Shown here: positions 42,400 through 53,690 of the stretch, one piece after another | Layout of the letters: every line of letters begins with the position of its first letter | How positions within the stretch are numbered: the stretch's first letter is position 1 | Position numbers and translations under genes: made by a program | NCBI GenBank assembly: GCA_022316685.1 | Contig: JAKJHU010001656.1 | Span: forward strand, 1 to 64,000 | Direction of reading: 5' to 3' | Source: Progne subis subis | Taxonomy: Eukaryota; Chordata; Aves; Passeriformes; Hirundinidae | DNA: 64,000 bases | Notes under the pieces: generated by a model | Told to the model about the DNA's origin: nothing | Database searches by the model: none | Seen by the model: the letters and a program-made list of their open reading frames with translations, nothing else

Positions 42400-43720
42400 C
42401 GGGCGCGTCCCGGGACACGGACACACGGACACACGGACACGGGACACACGGACACAGGGGACACACGGACACATGGGATGACGGGAGACAGTGCACGGGA
42501 ACGGGCGGGACACACGGGCACACGGACACAGGGACACACGGGCACACGGACACACGGACACGGGGACACACGGACACACGGACACGGGGACACACGGACA
42601 CACGGACACAGGGACACACGGGCACACGGACACGTGGGATGGATGGAGACAGCGTGGGAACGGGCACGTCCTGGGACACGGACACACGGACACGGGGACA
42701 CACGGACACGGGGACACACGGACACATGGACACGGGGACACACGGACACATGGACACATGGACACGGGGACACACGGACACGGGGACACACGGGCACACG
42801 GACACAGGGACACACGGACACACGGACACGGGGACACACGGACACATGGACACACGGACACACGGACACACGGACACACGGACACACGGACACATGGGAC
42901 GGATGGAGACAGTGCGGGAACGGGCACGTCCCGGGACACGGGGACACACGGACATGTGGGCACACGGACACACGGACACAGGGAAACGGGGACACACGGA
43001 CATGGGGACATGGGGACATGGGGACACACGGACACGGGGACACACGGACACGGAGACACACGGACACACAGGGACACAGGGACACACAGACACACGGACA
43101 CGGGGACACACAGACATGGGGACACACGGACACATGGACACGCGGGCACATGGACTCATGGACACGGGGACACACGGACATGGGGACACACGGACACAGG
43201 GACACACGGACATGCGGGCACACGGACACGCAGGCACACGGGCACACGGACATGCGGGCACGGGACGGACACGTGGACATGGGGATACAGGGGGATGAAC
43301 ACGGACGGGGATACACGGACACATGGACATGGGGATGGACACAGGGATACACAGGATGGACACACAGACACGGGGATACACGGACACAGGGATATGGGGA
43401 TACACAGGATGGACACACAGACACGGGGATACACGGACACAGGGATATGGGGATACGCAGGGATGGACACACAGACACACGGATACACAGACAGGGACAC
43501 AGGGACACAGACACAGGATGGATATGGGGATGGACACACGGATACACAGACAGGGACATGGGGACACAGACACAGGATGGACACGGGGACACAGGGACAC
43601 GGACATGGGATGGACACATGGATACGGGGATGGACAGGGAGGGGACAGACGGGGACGGACAGACAGAGGGACAGGAGGGGTCAGACAGAGGCATAGAGGG
43701 ACAGACAGAGGGACAGCGGT
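42400..43720. repeat. GGACAC hexamer minisatellite (ACACGGACACAC / GGGGACAC)
   Basis: About 200 hexamer-derived units form an array of 1.3 kb. Spacer segments (GATGGA-GACAGCGTGGGAACGGGCACGTCCTGGGAC) recur at about 42360, 42480, 42640 and 42900, giving a higher-order repeat. It lies in the presumed 5' intron of the GAL3ST4-like gene. Open frames of more than 600 codons on both strands are by-products. Confidence 0.92.
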
Positions 43721-43799
43721 CTGGGGACACGCAGGGGTCACAGCAGAAAGAAGGGGACAAATCCTGGTGTCACCAAATGCCGGCCTGGAAATGGAGTGA

Positions 43800-44060
43800 C
43801 AGCACCAAATTCCCAGAGCTGGATCCCAAAAATCCCAGTGCTGGATCCCAAAAATTCCCTGTCCTGGATCCCCAAAATCCCAGTGCTGGATCCCAAAAAT
43901 CCCTGTCCTGTATCCCCAAAATCCCTGTGCTGGATCCCAAATCCCAATGCTGGATCCCAAAATCCCAGTGCCAGCACAAATTCCCAGTGCTGGATCCCAG
44001 AAATCCTAGTGCTGTACTCCAAAACCCCTGTCCTGTATCCCCAAAATCCCAGTGCCTGTG
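43800..44060. repeat. GTGCTGGATCCCAAAAATCCCA tandem repeat
   Basis: About ten copies of a 25-28-bp unit. Confidence 0.85.
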
Positions 44061-44659
44061 TCCCCAATTCCTGATTTTCCCTCCCCGAATTCCCGATTTT
44101 TGCCCCCCCCCATTCCCTCTTTCCCAATTCCTGATTTCCCTCCCCAGCTCCCTCTGTGGCAATCCCCGATTTTCCTCCCCGATTCCCTCTCTCCCTCCCC
44201 GAATTCCCTCTTTCCCTCCTCGAATGCCCTGTTTTCCATCCCCAATTCCCTCTTCCCCAATTCCCCGTTTTCCGTCCCCAATTCCCGATTTTTCCCCAAT
44301 TCCCGATCCCCTTTCTCACCAGCGGCCTCGCTCAGCTCCGCCACATCCCGGGATCGGCTCCGGCCGGGGATTCCCGGCGATCCCAAAAACCTCCCCGGAA
44401 TTCCCAAAAACCTCCCCGGAATTCCCAAAGGTTCTCCTGAAGTTCCCGATCCTTCTCTTCCTTGTCCCACAAAACTTTTTCCCTTTTGTCTCCGGCTCTG
44501 CCCCGGGGGGCGGAGTTTGGGATTTGGGATCGGGAATTTGGGATTTGGGATCGGGAATGGGATCCAGACCCCCCCCAGATGCCTCCAAATCCCAAATTCC
44601 CCCTCAGAATTCCCAGATTTGGGAGTTTTTTAGGGATCCCCTCCTTTCCCGGGGCGGCC

Positions 44660-44815
44660 CCGCCGCGGTTTTGGCGCCAAGAGTCACGTGACCGGTGAAA
44701 CCACGCCCACCTCTCAGCCACCCCGCCCATCTGGGTCACGTGACGCGGCGTGGCCACGCCCCCTCCGGAGGAGCGGGCACCTGCCGTTCGCCGTTTTCTT
44801 TTGGCGCGAAGCGAG
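44660..44815. promoter_or_regulatory. Bidirectional GAL3ST4/STAG3 promoter with E2F and CACGTG sites
   Basis: Within 140 bases lie TTTTGGCGCCAA (44669-44680), TCACGTGA (44684-44691), GGTCACGTGAC (44734-44744) and CTTTTGGCGCGAA (44798-44810), in CpG-rich sequence. TTTGGCGC plus CACGTGA is the pair bound by E2F6 and MGA/MAX of PRC1.6, which silences germline genes, STAG3 among them, in mammalian somatic cells. The site choice is seen; the factor assignment is inferred from that knowledge. Confidence 0.65.
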
Positions 44816-44896
44816 GCGCGCGTGAGGTGTCGGGGTTCGCGCGGGGTTTTTTGGGGGGAGTTTTTGAGGATTTTGGGGATTTTCAGCCCCGCCAAG
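44816..44896 (+). other. STAG3: Putative non-coding exon 1 of the STAG3-like gene
   Basis: The sequence after the E2F site ends in a good donor CCAAG|GTGAGGG at 44896/44897 and has no ATG-led conserved frame. The next exon holds the start codon. Confidence 0.4.
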
Positions 44897-44899
44897 GTG

Positions 44900-46130
44900 A
44901 GGGAGGGGTGCATGGGGGTTTCGTAGGTTCCTTGAGGAGGGGTTTGGGGAGCTGAGAGGTTCCGAGCCCCTCCCTCAGTGGGAGCAGGGGGGTGTTATGA
45001 GGGGGAGCTTCACTCCCCTCATGCTGGGGTGGGGTTTGTGAGGGAGGGACTTCACCTCCAGCCCTCAAATTAAAGTTTGTGAGGGTTTGAGAGGCTTAAA
45101 AAGGTCCCGACCTCTCCTCTCTGGGCGATTAGTGAGGGAACGGCTTCACTCCCCTCATTCCGGAGGGGTTTTGTGAGGGAGGGACTTTGTCGGGGGCTTT
45201 CCCCAACATTCAGGTGGTTTTAGAGTCTTGGCCCTCTGCAAAGCTCATGTGCTAAACTCAGAAAAAGACGGAGTCTTCAAGGTTGCATTCTTTGTGTTTA
45301 TTAGTTCTTATCTTACAATTTTCTTAGTGTCTAAAAGATGTTTGCTGCGGCTTGGACATTTGGCGACTCCCCCCGCCCCAGGGCTGTCTTTATCTTTTAT
45401 ACTAATTGCTACGTATTCTTTATTTATTATTTCTCACTAATGTCTATCTCTAATACTAAAAAGGTCATCTTTACTCTGACCTAATCCTCACAAACTACTT
45501 TGTGCCAATGTCACTGCAGAAATGGAGTGAGAGAAAAACAAAGAAGAAGGAGACAACGCCCTAAATTCTCTATCTTGTCCCCATTCACTTTAATGCTATA
45601 AACCCAAACTCACTGTTTTTTCACCCTGTGATATACTAAACTACAATCTTTCACATTCTTGTAGCCTGCAATGCTTCCTGCAGTGCAAGAAGCCTCTCCC
45701 ATAGACTAAAATCAAAGCCAGTGTCTCTCTAAGCTCTAGGCTGAGGTCCCAGACCCCCCTGCCCAGGTCTCTGACCCTCCAAAGCAACCAAAAGAATGCC
45801 CTGGACTCCAACAGGACTTCACCTCCAGCCCTCAAAATAAAGTTTGTGAGGGTTTGAGAAGCTCAAAAAAACCCCCAAGCTCCCTTTTAGTGGGATCCGG
45901 GTGGGATTTGTGAGGGAGGAGCTTCACTCTCCTCATTCCGGGAGGGTTTTGTGAGGGAAGGGTTTCATCCTCGCCTCTCAAATTAAAGTTTGTGAGGGTT
46001 TGAGAGGCCCCTCAGTGTTATCCGGGAAGGTTGGGGTTTTTTTTTAATAGAATTTTTTCTGGATTTTTCACTCCAAAACTGTGAGGGAGGAGCTTCATTA
46101 ACACACACACACACACCCCAGTTGTGACCT
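44900..46130. repeat. Intron tandem repeat, GTGAGGGAGGxxCTTCACTCCCCTCAT unit
   Basis: Host repeat units of about 60-70 bp lie on both sides of the LTR at 45188-45813. The LTR interrupts one unit. Confidence 0.8.
45188..45813 (-). mobile_element. Solo LTR with 6-bp target duplication
   Basis: 626 bp, TGTCGGGG...CCAACA on the plus strand, flanked by GGACTT at 45182-45187 and 45814-45819. An AATAAA on the minus strand near 45298 suggests minus orientation. Six-base duplications are typical of class II (ERVK/alpha-beta) elements. It sits in the presumed first intron of the STAG3-like gene. Confidence 0.85.
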
Positions 46131-46139
46131 GAGGGGATT

Positions 46140-46510
46140 GCAGGATCCCACCCCTCATTTTTCAGTTTTGAGGGAATTTTGGGATCCTTCCCTTTTTCCC
46201 TGAGGGAATTTTGGGTGTCCCACTCGCTGATTTTCCAGTTTTGAGGGAATTTTCCAGATCTCACCCCTCATTTTTCCTTTCTGAGGGAATTTTGAGATCC
46301 TTCCCTTTTTCCCTGAGGGAATTTTCCAGATCCCACCCCTCATTTTTCAGTTTTGAGGGAATTTTAAGGATCTCACCCCTCATTTTCCAGTTTTGAGGGA
46401 ATTTTCCAGATCCTACCCCTCATTTTCCCTTTTTGAGGGACTTTTCCAGGTCCCACCCCTCATTTTTCAGTTTTGAGGGAATTTTGGGATCCTTCCCTTT
46501 TCCCGAGTTA
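46140..46510. repeat. TTTTGAGGGAATTTTGGGATCC tandem repeat
   Basis: Ten or so copies of a ~30-35-bp unit (TTTTGAGGGAATTTTCCAGATCCCACCCCTCA). Confidence 0.85.
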
Positions 46511-46594
46511 ATTTTGTGTCTCCAACTCCCCAGTTTTCTCCTCTCTGGGGGCTCCCATCCTTGAGAGACCCCTCCAAAATTCCCGCTTTTCCCA

Positions 46595-46660
46595 GCCCCA
46601 TCCATGATTCTCCATCCCTCGGGATCTTCCTCCGGACTGGGGCCTCAGAGCAGCTCCCCT
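46595..46660 (+). CDS. STAG3: STAG3-like exon 2 (start codon)
   Basis: Acceptor CTTTTCCCAG, ATG at 46604, 19 codons (MILHPSGSSSGLGPQSSSP), donor CCT|GTGAGT, phase 0. Human STAG3 also starts with a Ser-rich tail. It joins in frame to exon 3. Confidence 0.6.
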
Positions 46661-46879
46661 GTGAGTTTGTTGGGAACATCCCAAAAAATCCAACAATTCC
46701 CATTTTCCTGCTCATTTTTCCCCATCCCAGCTCCTTCCTGTCCCATTTTCTCTTATCCCAGCCCAGTTTTCCCCAGTTTTTTTCCCCATTTTTCCCAGCT
46801 TCTCCCCATTTTTTTTACCTGCTTCCCAACTCTTTTTAATCCCAGTTTTCCCATCCCATTTTTCCCATTTTCCTCTTAG

Positions 46880-47135
46880 TTTTTCCTGCTTTCCCCTCAT
46901 TTTTCCCATTTCCCCCCATTTTTCCCACTTTTCTCCCCGTTTTCCCCACTCCCATCCCATTTTTTCCCATTTTCCCTCACTTTTCCCCTCATTTTCCCCA
47001 CTCCCATCCCATTTCTTCCCATTTTCCCTCACTTTTCCCCCCATTTTTCCCACTTTTCTCCCCGTTTTCCCCACTCCCATCCCATTTTTTCCCATTTTCT
47101 CCCCCCTTCCAGCCCCACTTTTCCAGCCTCTCCCC
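46880..47135. repeat. CATTTTCCC pyrimidine tandem repeat (intron)
   Basis: Units CCCCACTCCCATCCCATTTTTTCCCATTTT repeat about five times, followed by exon 3. Confidence 0.75.
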
Positions 47136-47139
47136 CCAG

Positions 47140-47253
47140 AATTCCCGTTTTCCCGGGGAATTCCCGGCCGATCCCGACTCCAGCAGCGACTTGGAGGCGT
47201 CGGCGTGGCCCCGGAGCAAACGGCGCCGTTCTGGAGGAGCCGACAGCAGCCGG
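47140..47253 (+). CDS. STAG3: STAG3-like exon 3
   Basis: Acceptor TCTCCCCCCAG, 38 codons, donor CCGG|GTGATT. DPDSSSDLEAS then a basic WPRSKRRRS stretch parallels the acidic-then-basic N-terminus of STAG proteins. Confidence 0.65.
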
Positions 47254-47279
47254 GTGATTCCCTATTTTACTGCTTTGCC

Positions 47280-48340
47280 CAAAAATTCCCCGCTTCCTTT
47301 TGAATCTCCACAAATTTTCCCTGGTTTTCCCCATTTTTTCCAGTTTTTTCCTGATTTTCCCTGTTTTTTTTTTTCCTTTCCCCCCCCCCCCCCCCCCATT
47401 TTTTCCTCCATTTTGCCCCCATTTTCCACTATTTTTCTCCAATTTTTCCCTGATTTTTCCCGGTTTTTTTCCCCTGATTTCTCTCTAATGTTCCCCTGAT
47501 TTTTCCCCAAATTTTCCCCAATTTCCCCCCCTATTTTTTCTGGATTTTCCCCATTTTTTCCCCCCCATTTTCCCCCCCCCACTTTTCCCCCCCCACTTTT
47601 CCCAACCACTATTTTTCCCCCATTTTCCCACCATTTTTCCCAATCTTCCCCACATTTCCATGATTTTTCCCATTTTTCCCCGATTTTCCTCTGTTTTTCT
47701 CCTCAATTTCCACCCGTTATTTTCCCCTGGATTTTCTCAGATTTTTCCTGATTTTTCCTGATTTTTCCTGTTTTTTTCCCCAATATTTTTCCCCAATTCC
47801 CCCCGATTTTTTCGTGATTTTCCCCAATTTTCTCCCTGTTTTTTCCCAATTTTCCCCTGTTTTTTTCCCCAAGTTTTTCCCTGATTTCTCCCCTTTTTTT
47901 CCTCCTATTTTTCCCAATTTTCTCCTGTTTTTTTTCCTCCTGTTTTTTTCTCCTGTTTATTTCTCCTGTTTTTTCCCCCCATTTTTTCCTGTTTTTTTCC
48001 CGGTTTTTTTTCCCATTTTTTCCCCCTTTTTTCCTGTTTTTTTTCCCTGTTTTTTGTTGTTTTTTCCTGTTTTGTCCCCGGATTTTTCCCCAATATTTTC
48101 CCGATTTTTTCCTGATTTTCTCCTGTTTTTTCCCTGGTTTTCCCTCGATTTTTCCCTGATTTTCCCCTTTTTTTCCTCCATTTTTTCCACATTTTTTCCC
48201 CAATTTCCCCCAATTTTTTCCCATTTTTTCCCCCGATTTTTCCCTGATTTTCCCCCTTTCTTTTCCCTATTTTTCCCAATTTTTCCCCAATTTCCCCTGA
48301 TTTTCTCCCACGTTTTCCCCTGGTTTTTTCCCATTTTTTC
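47280..48340. repeat. Intron of TTTTTCCCC/TGATTTTTCC units
   Basis: About 1 kb of nearly pure pyrimidine on the plus strand, including a 16-17-base C run near 47382-47397. Homopyrimidine/homopurine tracts of this length can form triplex DNA. Confidence 0.8.
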
Positions 48341-48355
48341 CCAGTCTTCCCACAG

Positions 48356-48451
48356 TTTTCCAAGCGTTCCCGTCCGTCCAGCGGAGCTCTTCCGGGCCGG
48401 GAGCACAATTCCCTTTTCCAGGCCGTGGCCTCAGGAAAAGCCGCCACCAAG
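48356..48451 (+). CDS. STAG3: STAG3-like exon 4
   Basis: Acceptor TCTTCCCACAG, 32 codons ending NSLFQAVASGKAATK, donor AAG|GTACCG. It matches the N-D-L-F-N-A-V-K-A-A-K segment of STAG3. Confidence 0.8.
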
Positions 48452-49115
48452 GTACCGTGGAAAGAATTCCCACTTTTCCCCAAAATTCCCACTTTTCCCC
48501 AAAATTCCCTCTTTTTCCTCTCAAATTTCAGTTTTTTTCTTGAAAATTCCTGGGGTTTTCTTCCAGAAATTCCCATTTTCCCCCCTAGAATTCCTGGGGT
48601 TTACCCCCAGAATTCCCATTTTCCCCTGGAATTTCCCCCAGAGTTCCCTTTTTCCCCCAGAATTCCCAGTTTTTACCCCTGCAATTCCCAGTTTTTTCTC
48701 AGTTTTTCCCCTGGAATTCCCATTTTTCCCTCTGTAATTCCTATTTTTTCCCCAGCATTCCCATTTTTACTCCTTTTTTTCCTCCGGAATTCCCATTTTC
48801 CCCCTGGAATTTCTGGTTTTTCCTTTCTGTAATTCCTTTTTTTCCCCCCAAATTCCCATTTTCCCCAAAATTCCCATTTTTGCTCTGGCATTTCCCCTGG
48901 AATTCCTGGGTTTTTTTCCCAGAATTCCCATTTCCCCCCCCAGAATTCTCATTTTTCCTGGAACTCCCATTTCTTCCCCCCATTTTCTCCCCAGAATTCC
49001 TGGGTTTTTTTCCTGGTTTTCCTCACTTTTCTCCCCAGAATTCCTGTTTTTTCCCCTGGAATTCCCATTTCCTCCCCAGAATTCCCAGGTTTTTCCCGGT
49101 TTTCCCCAGTTCCAG

Positions 49116-49196
49116 GCGGTGGTGGACGAGTGGCTGGATTGGTACCGCCGGGATCGGGAATCGGCGTTCCTGGAGCTGCTCAACTTCACCTCCAGG
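49116..49196 (+). CDS. STAG3: STAG3-like exon 5
   Basis: AVVDEWLDWYRRDRESAFLE and LLNFTSR, 27 codons, acceptor TTCCAG, donor AGG|GTCAGG. It matches [22 protein letters not shown] of the family. Confidence 0.85.
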
Positions 49197-49236
49197 GTCA
49201 GGAAAAATGGGGAAAATGGGTGAAAAAATGGGGAAA

Positions 49237-49302
49237 ATGGGGGGAAAATCAGGAATTCCTGGAGCTGCTCAGCTTCACTGCCGGCGCCTGCGGCTGCCAG
49301 GG
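49237..49302 (+). CDS. STAG3: STAG3-like exon 6, overlapping in content with exon 5
   Basis: EFLELLSFTAGACGCQ before a GTGAGG donor. The C-G-C-Q-G end matches the family's S-C-G-C-K-G, but the FLELL part repeats the end of exon 5, so one of the two is surplus. Confidence 0.55.
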
Positions 49303-49690
49303 TGAGGAAAAATGGGGAAAAAAATGGGTAAATGGGAAAAATGAGGGAAAAATGGGAAAAAACGGGGGGAAAATGAGGGAGAAAAACCGGGAAAATGGGA
49401 AAAAATGGGAAAAGGGGAAAAAACGGGGCAAAAACCTGGGAAAATGGGCGAAAAAATGGGAAAAAATGGGAAAAATGATTGGAAAAAGTGGGGAAAAACT
49501 GGGACAGATCAGGAAATTCCTTGGATGCGTGTTGCTGCCGGATGCTGGGGTGGGAAATAAGGAAAAATCTGGGAAAATCTGGGAAAAACGGGAGAAAATG
49601 GGAAAATCAGGAAATAAAAGGGGAAAATGGGGAAATCTGGGAAAACTGGGGATTTTGGGCCATGGCCGAGGTGAATCCCGGGATTTCCAG

Positions 49691-49770
49691 GCGCCGTGAC
49701 CCCAGAGATGTTCCAGAGCTGCACAATTCCGACATCAGCCGGAGGCTGGCCGAGACCTGCCACGAGCTAC
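49691..49770 (+). CDS. STAG3: STAG3-like exon 7, frameshifted
   Basis: Acceptor GATTTCCAG, then AVTPEMFQ in one frame and ELHNSDISRRLAETCHE in the next. A single missing G after TTCCAG restores the family order (T-P-E-M-F-K-K-M-S-N-S-E-I). The donor is unclear. Confidence 0.7.
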
Positions 49771-50208
49771 CGGGGGTTCCTGGGAATTTCGGGGGTTTCC
49801 CCTGGAATTCCGGGTGTTTTCCTCTGGAATTTCGGGTGCTTTTCTCTGGAATTTTGGATGATTTCCCCCGTTTTTTCATCCGGTCCTCTCCCGAGTACCC
49901 ATTTTCCCTGGAGTTTTGGATGTTTTTCTCTGGAATTTCAGGTATTTTTTCCTGTTTTCCCTGGAATTTCAGGTGTTTTTTTCCCATTTTCCCTATCATT
50001 TTCTCCCCAAGTCCCCCTCTGAGTACCCATTTTCTCTGTAATTCCCCCATTTTCTCTGGAATTTCGGGTGTTTTTTCCAGTTTTCCCTAGAATTTTCCCT
50101 GTTTTTCCCCCCAGTCCCCCCCGGAGTACCCATTTTCCCTGGAATTTCCCCATTTTCCCTGGAATTTCCCCATTTCCCCTGGATTTCCCCGTTTCCCGTT
50201 CCCCGCAG

Positions 50209-50354
50209 TCCCCGCGGTGCCGGGTTCTGGGCGCTGCCGGCGGCGCTGATCCGGAGGGGGCGGCACCGGGAGCTGCTGCGCGGATTCCTGCTGCGTTCCT
50301 GCGGCTGCTTCCTCCCGGCGCCGGCGGATTCCCGGCACACGGGAACGCTGGCGG
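50209..50354 (+). CDS. STAG3: STAG3-like exon 8
   Basis: Acceptor TTCCCCGCAG; frame with LRGFLLRSCGCFLPAP and DSRHTGTLA, then GCGG|GTCCGG. The end matches A-F-R-H-T-S-T-L-A-A of STAG; the middle is diverged and shorter than in mammals. Confidence 0.65.
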
Positions 50355-50833
50355 GTCCGGGATTGGCCCAAAATAGCCCCAAATAGCCCCGAAATCTCCT
50401 GGGATTTATCCCTTCCTCCCGGCGCCGGCGGATTCCCGGCACACGGGAACCCTGGCGGGTCCGGGATTATCCCAGAAATAGCCCAGAAATAGCCCAGAAA
50501 TATTCAAAAAAATCTCCTGGGTGTGGAAAATCTGGGATTTTTCTGGGTTTTTTTCTGTTTTTTTTCCAATTTTTCCCATTTTCATTCCCGTTTTTTCCCA
50601 AATTCCCATTTTTTTTCCCCGGAATTCCAGCACTGAAGCTGCTCAGCTCCCTGCTGGGAGTTTCCTCCATCCCAACCCAAATTTTCCCTTTTTTTTCCCC
50701 CATTTTTCCCCGGTTTTCCCCATTTTTTTTTTCAGTTTTTTTCCCCATTTTTTTCAGGTTTTTTTCCCATTTTTTTCCATTTTCATTCCCGTTTTTTCCC
50801 AAATTCCCATTTTTTTTTTTCCCGGAATTCCAG

Positions 50834-50997
50834 CGCTGAAGCTCCTGAGCTCCTTGGTGGAAGTGGCCCTGGAGGTGCAGCAGCATTCCCTGGAGCAGCT
50901 GCAGAATTCCCGGCGGCAGCTGGAGGCGGAAAAGGGAAAAGATCCCGGCAGGAGGGGAAGGGAAAAATTGGAATTTCTGCAGGAGCAGCAGCGGGAG
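50834..50997 (+). CDS. STAG3: STAG3-like exon 9
   Basis: Phase 1 in, phase 0 out. LKLLSSLVEVALEVQQHS, LQNSRRQLEAEKGKD and KLEFLQEQQRE match M-K-L-M-T-S-L-V-K-V-A-L-Q-L-S and the following helix of STAG3. Donor GAG|GTGAGG. Confidence 0.88.
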
Positions 50998-51438
50998 GTG
51001 AGGGAAAATGGGAAAATGGGAGGGGAAAAAAGGGAAAAATTGGGGAAAAATGAGAATCCTGGGGGTGCTTAGGTAGAAATTCCGGAATTTTGAACGGGTT
51101 TATGTGGGAATTTGGGAATTTTGGAGCATTTGGGGTGGAAAATTTGGAATTTTGAGGGGATTTTTTTAAAGGATTTTAGCTGAAAATTTGGGATTTTTCT
51201 GGATTTTGGGTGGATTTTTCAGGATTTGGGTGGATCTGGGCGAATTTTGGGTGGAATTTTGGGAATTTGGGGTGGAATTTTGATGGAATTCTTAGGGGTT
51301 TTGATGGATTTGGTGAATTTTGGGTGGAATTTTGGGAATTTTGAGTGTAATTTTGATGGAATTCTCCGGGTTTTTGATGGGTTTGGTGAATTTGGGGTGG
51401 AATTTTGGGAATTTTGGGCCAATTCCCGGAATTCCCAG

Positions 51439-51510
51439 CTCCGGGAGCAGCAGGAGGAGCTGGAGCTGCTCATGAACGGAATCTTCAAAGGCGTCTTCAA
51501 ATCGCTCCTG
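51439..51510 (+). CDS. STAG3: STAG3-like exon 10
   Basis: LREQQEELELLMNGIFKGVF and KSLL; acceptor AATTCCCAG, donor CTG|GTGAGG. It matches [20 protein letters not shown]. Confidence 0.88.
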
Positions 51511-52045
51511 GTGAGGGAAAATCCCGGAATTCTGGAGGAGAAACCGGGAAAAATGGGGGAAAAATGGGGAAATTTGGGATGAAATGGGAAAAAATGGGGA
51601 AATTTTGGATAAAAGGAGGAAAATTGGGATAAAAATGGGGGAGTTTGGGATAAAAGGGTGGGGAAAATGGGATTTTTGTGGATAAAACATGGGGAAACGC
51701 TGGAATTCTGGGATAAAGCTTTGGGAAAAGCTGGATTTTTGGGATAAAAGTTTGGGAAAAGTGGGAATTTTGGGATAAAACATTGGGAAAATCTGGATTT
51801 TTATGCCTAAATTGATGGGAAAAGCTGGACTTTTGGGATAAAGCATTGGGAAAAGCTGGAATTTCGGGATAAAGCATTGGGAAAAGCTGGAATTTCGGGA
51901 TAAAGCATTGGGAAAAGCTGGAATTTTGGGTTAAAGCATTGGGAAAAGCTGGAATTTCGGGATAAAGCATTGGGAAAAGCTGGAATTCCGGGCTGAAGCT
52001 CTGGGCAATGGGAATTCCGGGCTGAGCGCCGCCGCCCCGCCCCAG

Positions 52046-52168
52046 GGCCGTGGTGCCCGAGAGGCGCGGGATTTGCACGGACGAGTCGGGAACGTGGAGC
52101 CGGAAATTCCCGGGATCCTTCCGGAGCCACGGCACCTCATGGACCTGGGCTGGAGCCGGCACGGCAGG
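52046..52168 (+). CDS. STAG3: STAG3-like exon 11, frameshifted, no GT donor
   Basis: RAVVPERRGICTDESGTWSR in one frame, then LPEPRHLMDLGWSRHGR in another. Both match the stromalin-domain stretch (R-D-V-L-P-E-I-R-A-I-C-I-E-E-I and Y-L-K-Y-I-G-W-T-L-H-D-K). The codons run straight into the GATATGGGA minisatellite; no GT is present at the expected end. Confidence 0.7.
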
Positions 52169-52169
52169 G

Positions 52170-52570
52170 GGATGGGAAATATGGGAAATATGGGAAATAT
52201 GGGAGATATGGGAGATATGGGAGATATGGGAAATGGGAAATATGGGAGATATGGGAGATATGGGAAATATGGGAGATATGGGAGATATGGGATATGGGAA
52301 ATATGGGAGATATGGGAAATATGGGAGATATGGGAGATATGGGAAATGGGAAATATGGGAGATATGGGAAATATGGGAGATATGGGAAATATGGGAGATG
52401 GGAGATATGGGAAATGGGAAATATGGGAAATATGGGAGATGGGAGATATGGGAGATATGGGAGATATGGGGAAATATGGGAAATGGGAAATATGGGAAAA
52501 ATGGGAAAAGGGAAATATGGGAAATAGGGGAAATATGGGAAGAATGGGGGAATATGGGGAAATATGGGAA
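52170..52570. repeat. ATGGGAGAT/ATGGGAAAT 9-bp minisatellite
   Basis: More than 40 copies of a 9-bp unit on the plus strand directly abut the end of STAG3-like exon 11. Confidence 0.92.
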
Positions 52571-53570
52571 ATATGGGAAAAATGGGGGGGGGAATATGGG
52601 AGAAATGGGGAAAATACAGGAAAAATGGGGGAAAATATGGGAAAAATGTGGGGAAATACAGGAAAAATGTGGGGAAATACAGGAAAAATGTGGGGAAATA
52701 CAGGAAAAATGGGGAAAATACAGGAAAAATGGGGAAAATATGGAGAAAATGGGGGGAAATATGGAGAAAATAATGGGAAAAATGGGGGGGAAATAGGAAA
52801 AAAAAAAGGAAGAGTAATGGGAAAAATATGGGGAAAATGGGGAAAATGGAAAAAATATGGGGAAATCGGAAAAAACCAGGGAAAAATGGGCAAAAACAGG
52901 GAAAATGGAGAAAATTGGGGGGGGGGGGGGGGGGAAGGGGGGAAATGGGGAGAATTATGGGAAAAAATGTGGGAAAATGGGGAAAAACCAGGAAAAATAT
53001 AGGGAAAAATGGGAAAATGGGGAATAATAATGGGGAAAACAGGGGGAAAGTAGGGAAAAAATGAGGGGGAAATGGGGAAAACCCTGGGAAAAATGCAGGG
53101 AAAAATGGGGAAAATATGGGAAAAATGGGGGGAAATGGGGGGAAAATGAAAAAATGAGGAAAAATGTGGGAAAATGAGGAAAAAAACAGGAAAAACATAG
53201 GTAAAATGGGAAAAAATGGTGGAAATTGGGAAAAAAAGGGGAAAATTGGGGAGAAATCCAGGAAGAATGGAGAGAGATGGGAAATCTGAGAAAACTGGGA
53301 AAAATTGGGGGAAATTCTGGGAAAATCCTGGGGATATCTGGGAAAAGTTGGGAAAACTCCAGGGGAAACGTGAGGGAAAGTCAGGAAAAAGTGGGAAAAA
53401 ATTGGGTTGGGATGAGGAAAAATGGGATTGGGAATGAGGAAAAGTGGGAAAAATTGGGTTGGGATGGGGAAAAATGGGGAAAAATTTGGATTGGGATGAG
53501 GAAAAATGAGAGAAAATGGAGGGAAAATGGGATTAGGGTGGGGAAGAATTCCCTGAATTCCCCGAATTCC
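52571..53570. repeat. GGGGAAAATxxGG purine-rich intron repeat
   Basis: Nearly pure purine on the plus strand with a G run of about 16 near 52918-52934. Confidence 0.8.
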
Positions 53571-53592
53571 CGGCTTTTCCCCGGCTTTCCAG

Positions 53593-53690
53593 CAGGGAGA
53601 GCTTCGGCTGCGCTGCTGAGAGCTCTGCAGGGAATTGCCGGAATTCCAGAGATGGCTCCGAACCTGGAGCTCTTCACTGAGAGGTTCAAG
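53593..53690 (+). CDS. STAG3: STAG3-like exon 12, frameshifted
   Basis: QGELRLRC, then LRALQGIAGIPEMAPNLELF and TERFK one frame over. A missing G in TGC[G]TGAGAGCT accounts for it. Acceptor TTTCCAG, donor AAG|GTGGGA. Confidence 0.82.

Noticed and set aside
42016..44691. Open frames of 628 and 891 codons with His-Gly-Asp-Thr / Cys-Pro-Val-Ser repeats
   Set aside because: The GGACAC hexamer array keeps all six frames open; the flanks are intron of the GAL3ST4-like gene.
46467..46715. Minus-strand frames over the STAG3 start exon
   Set aside because: No homology; the plus strand has ATG, donor and in-phase continuation into exon 3.
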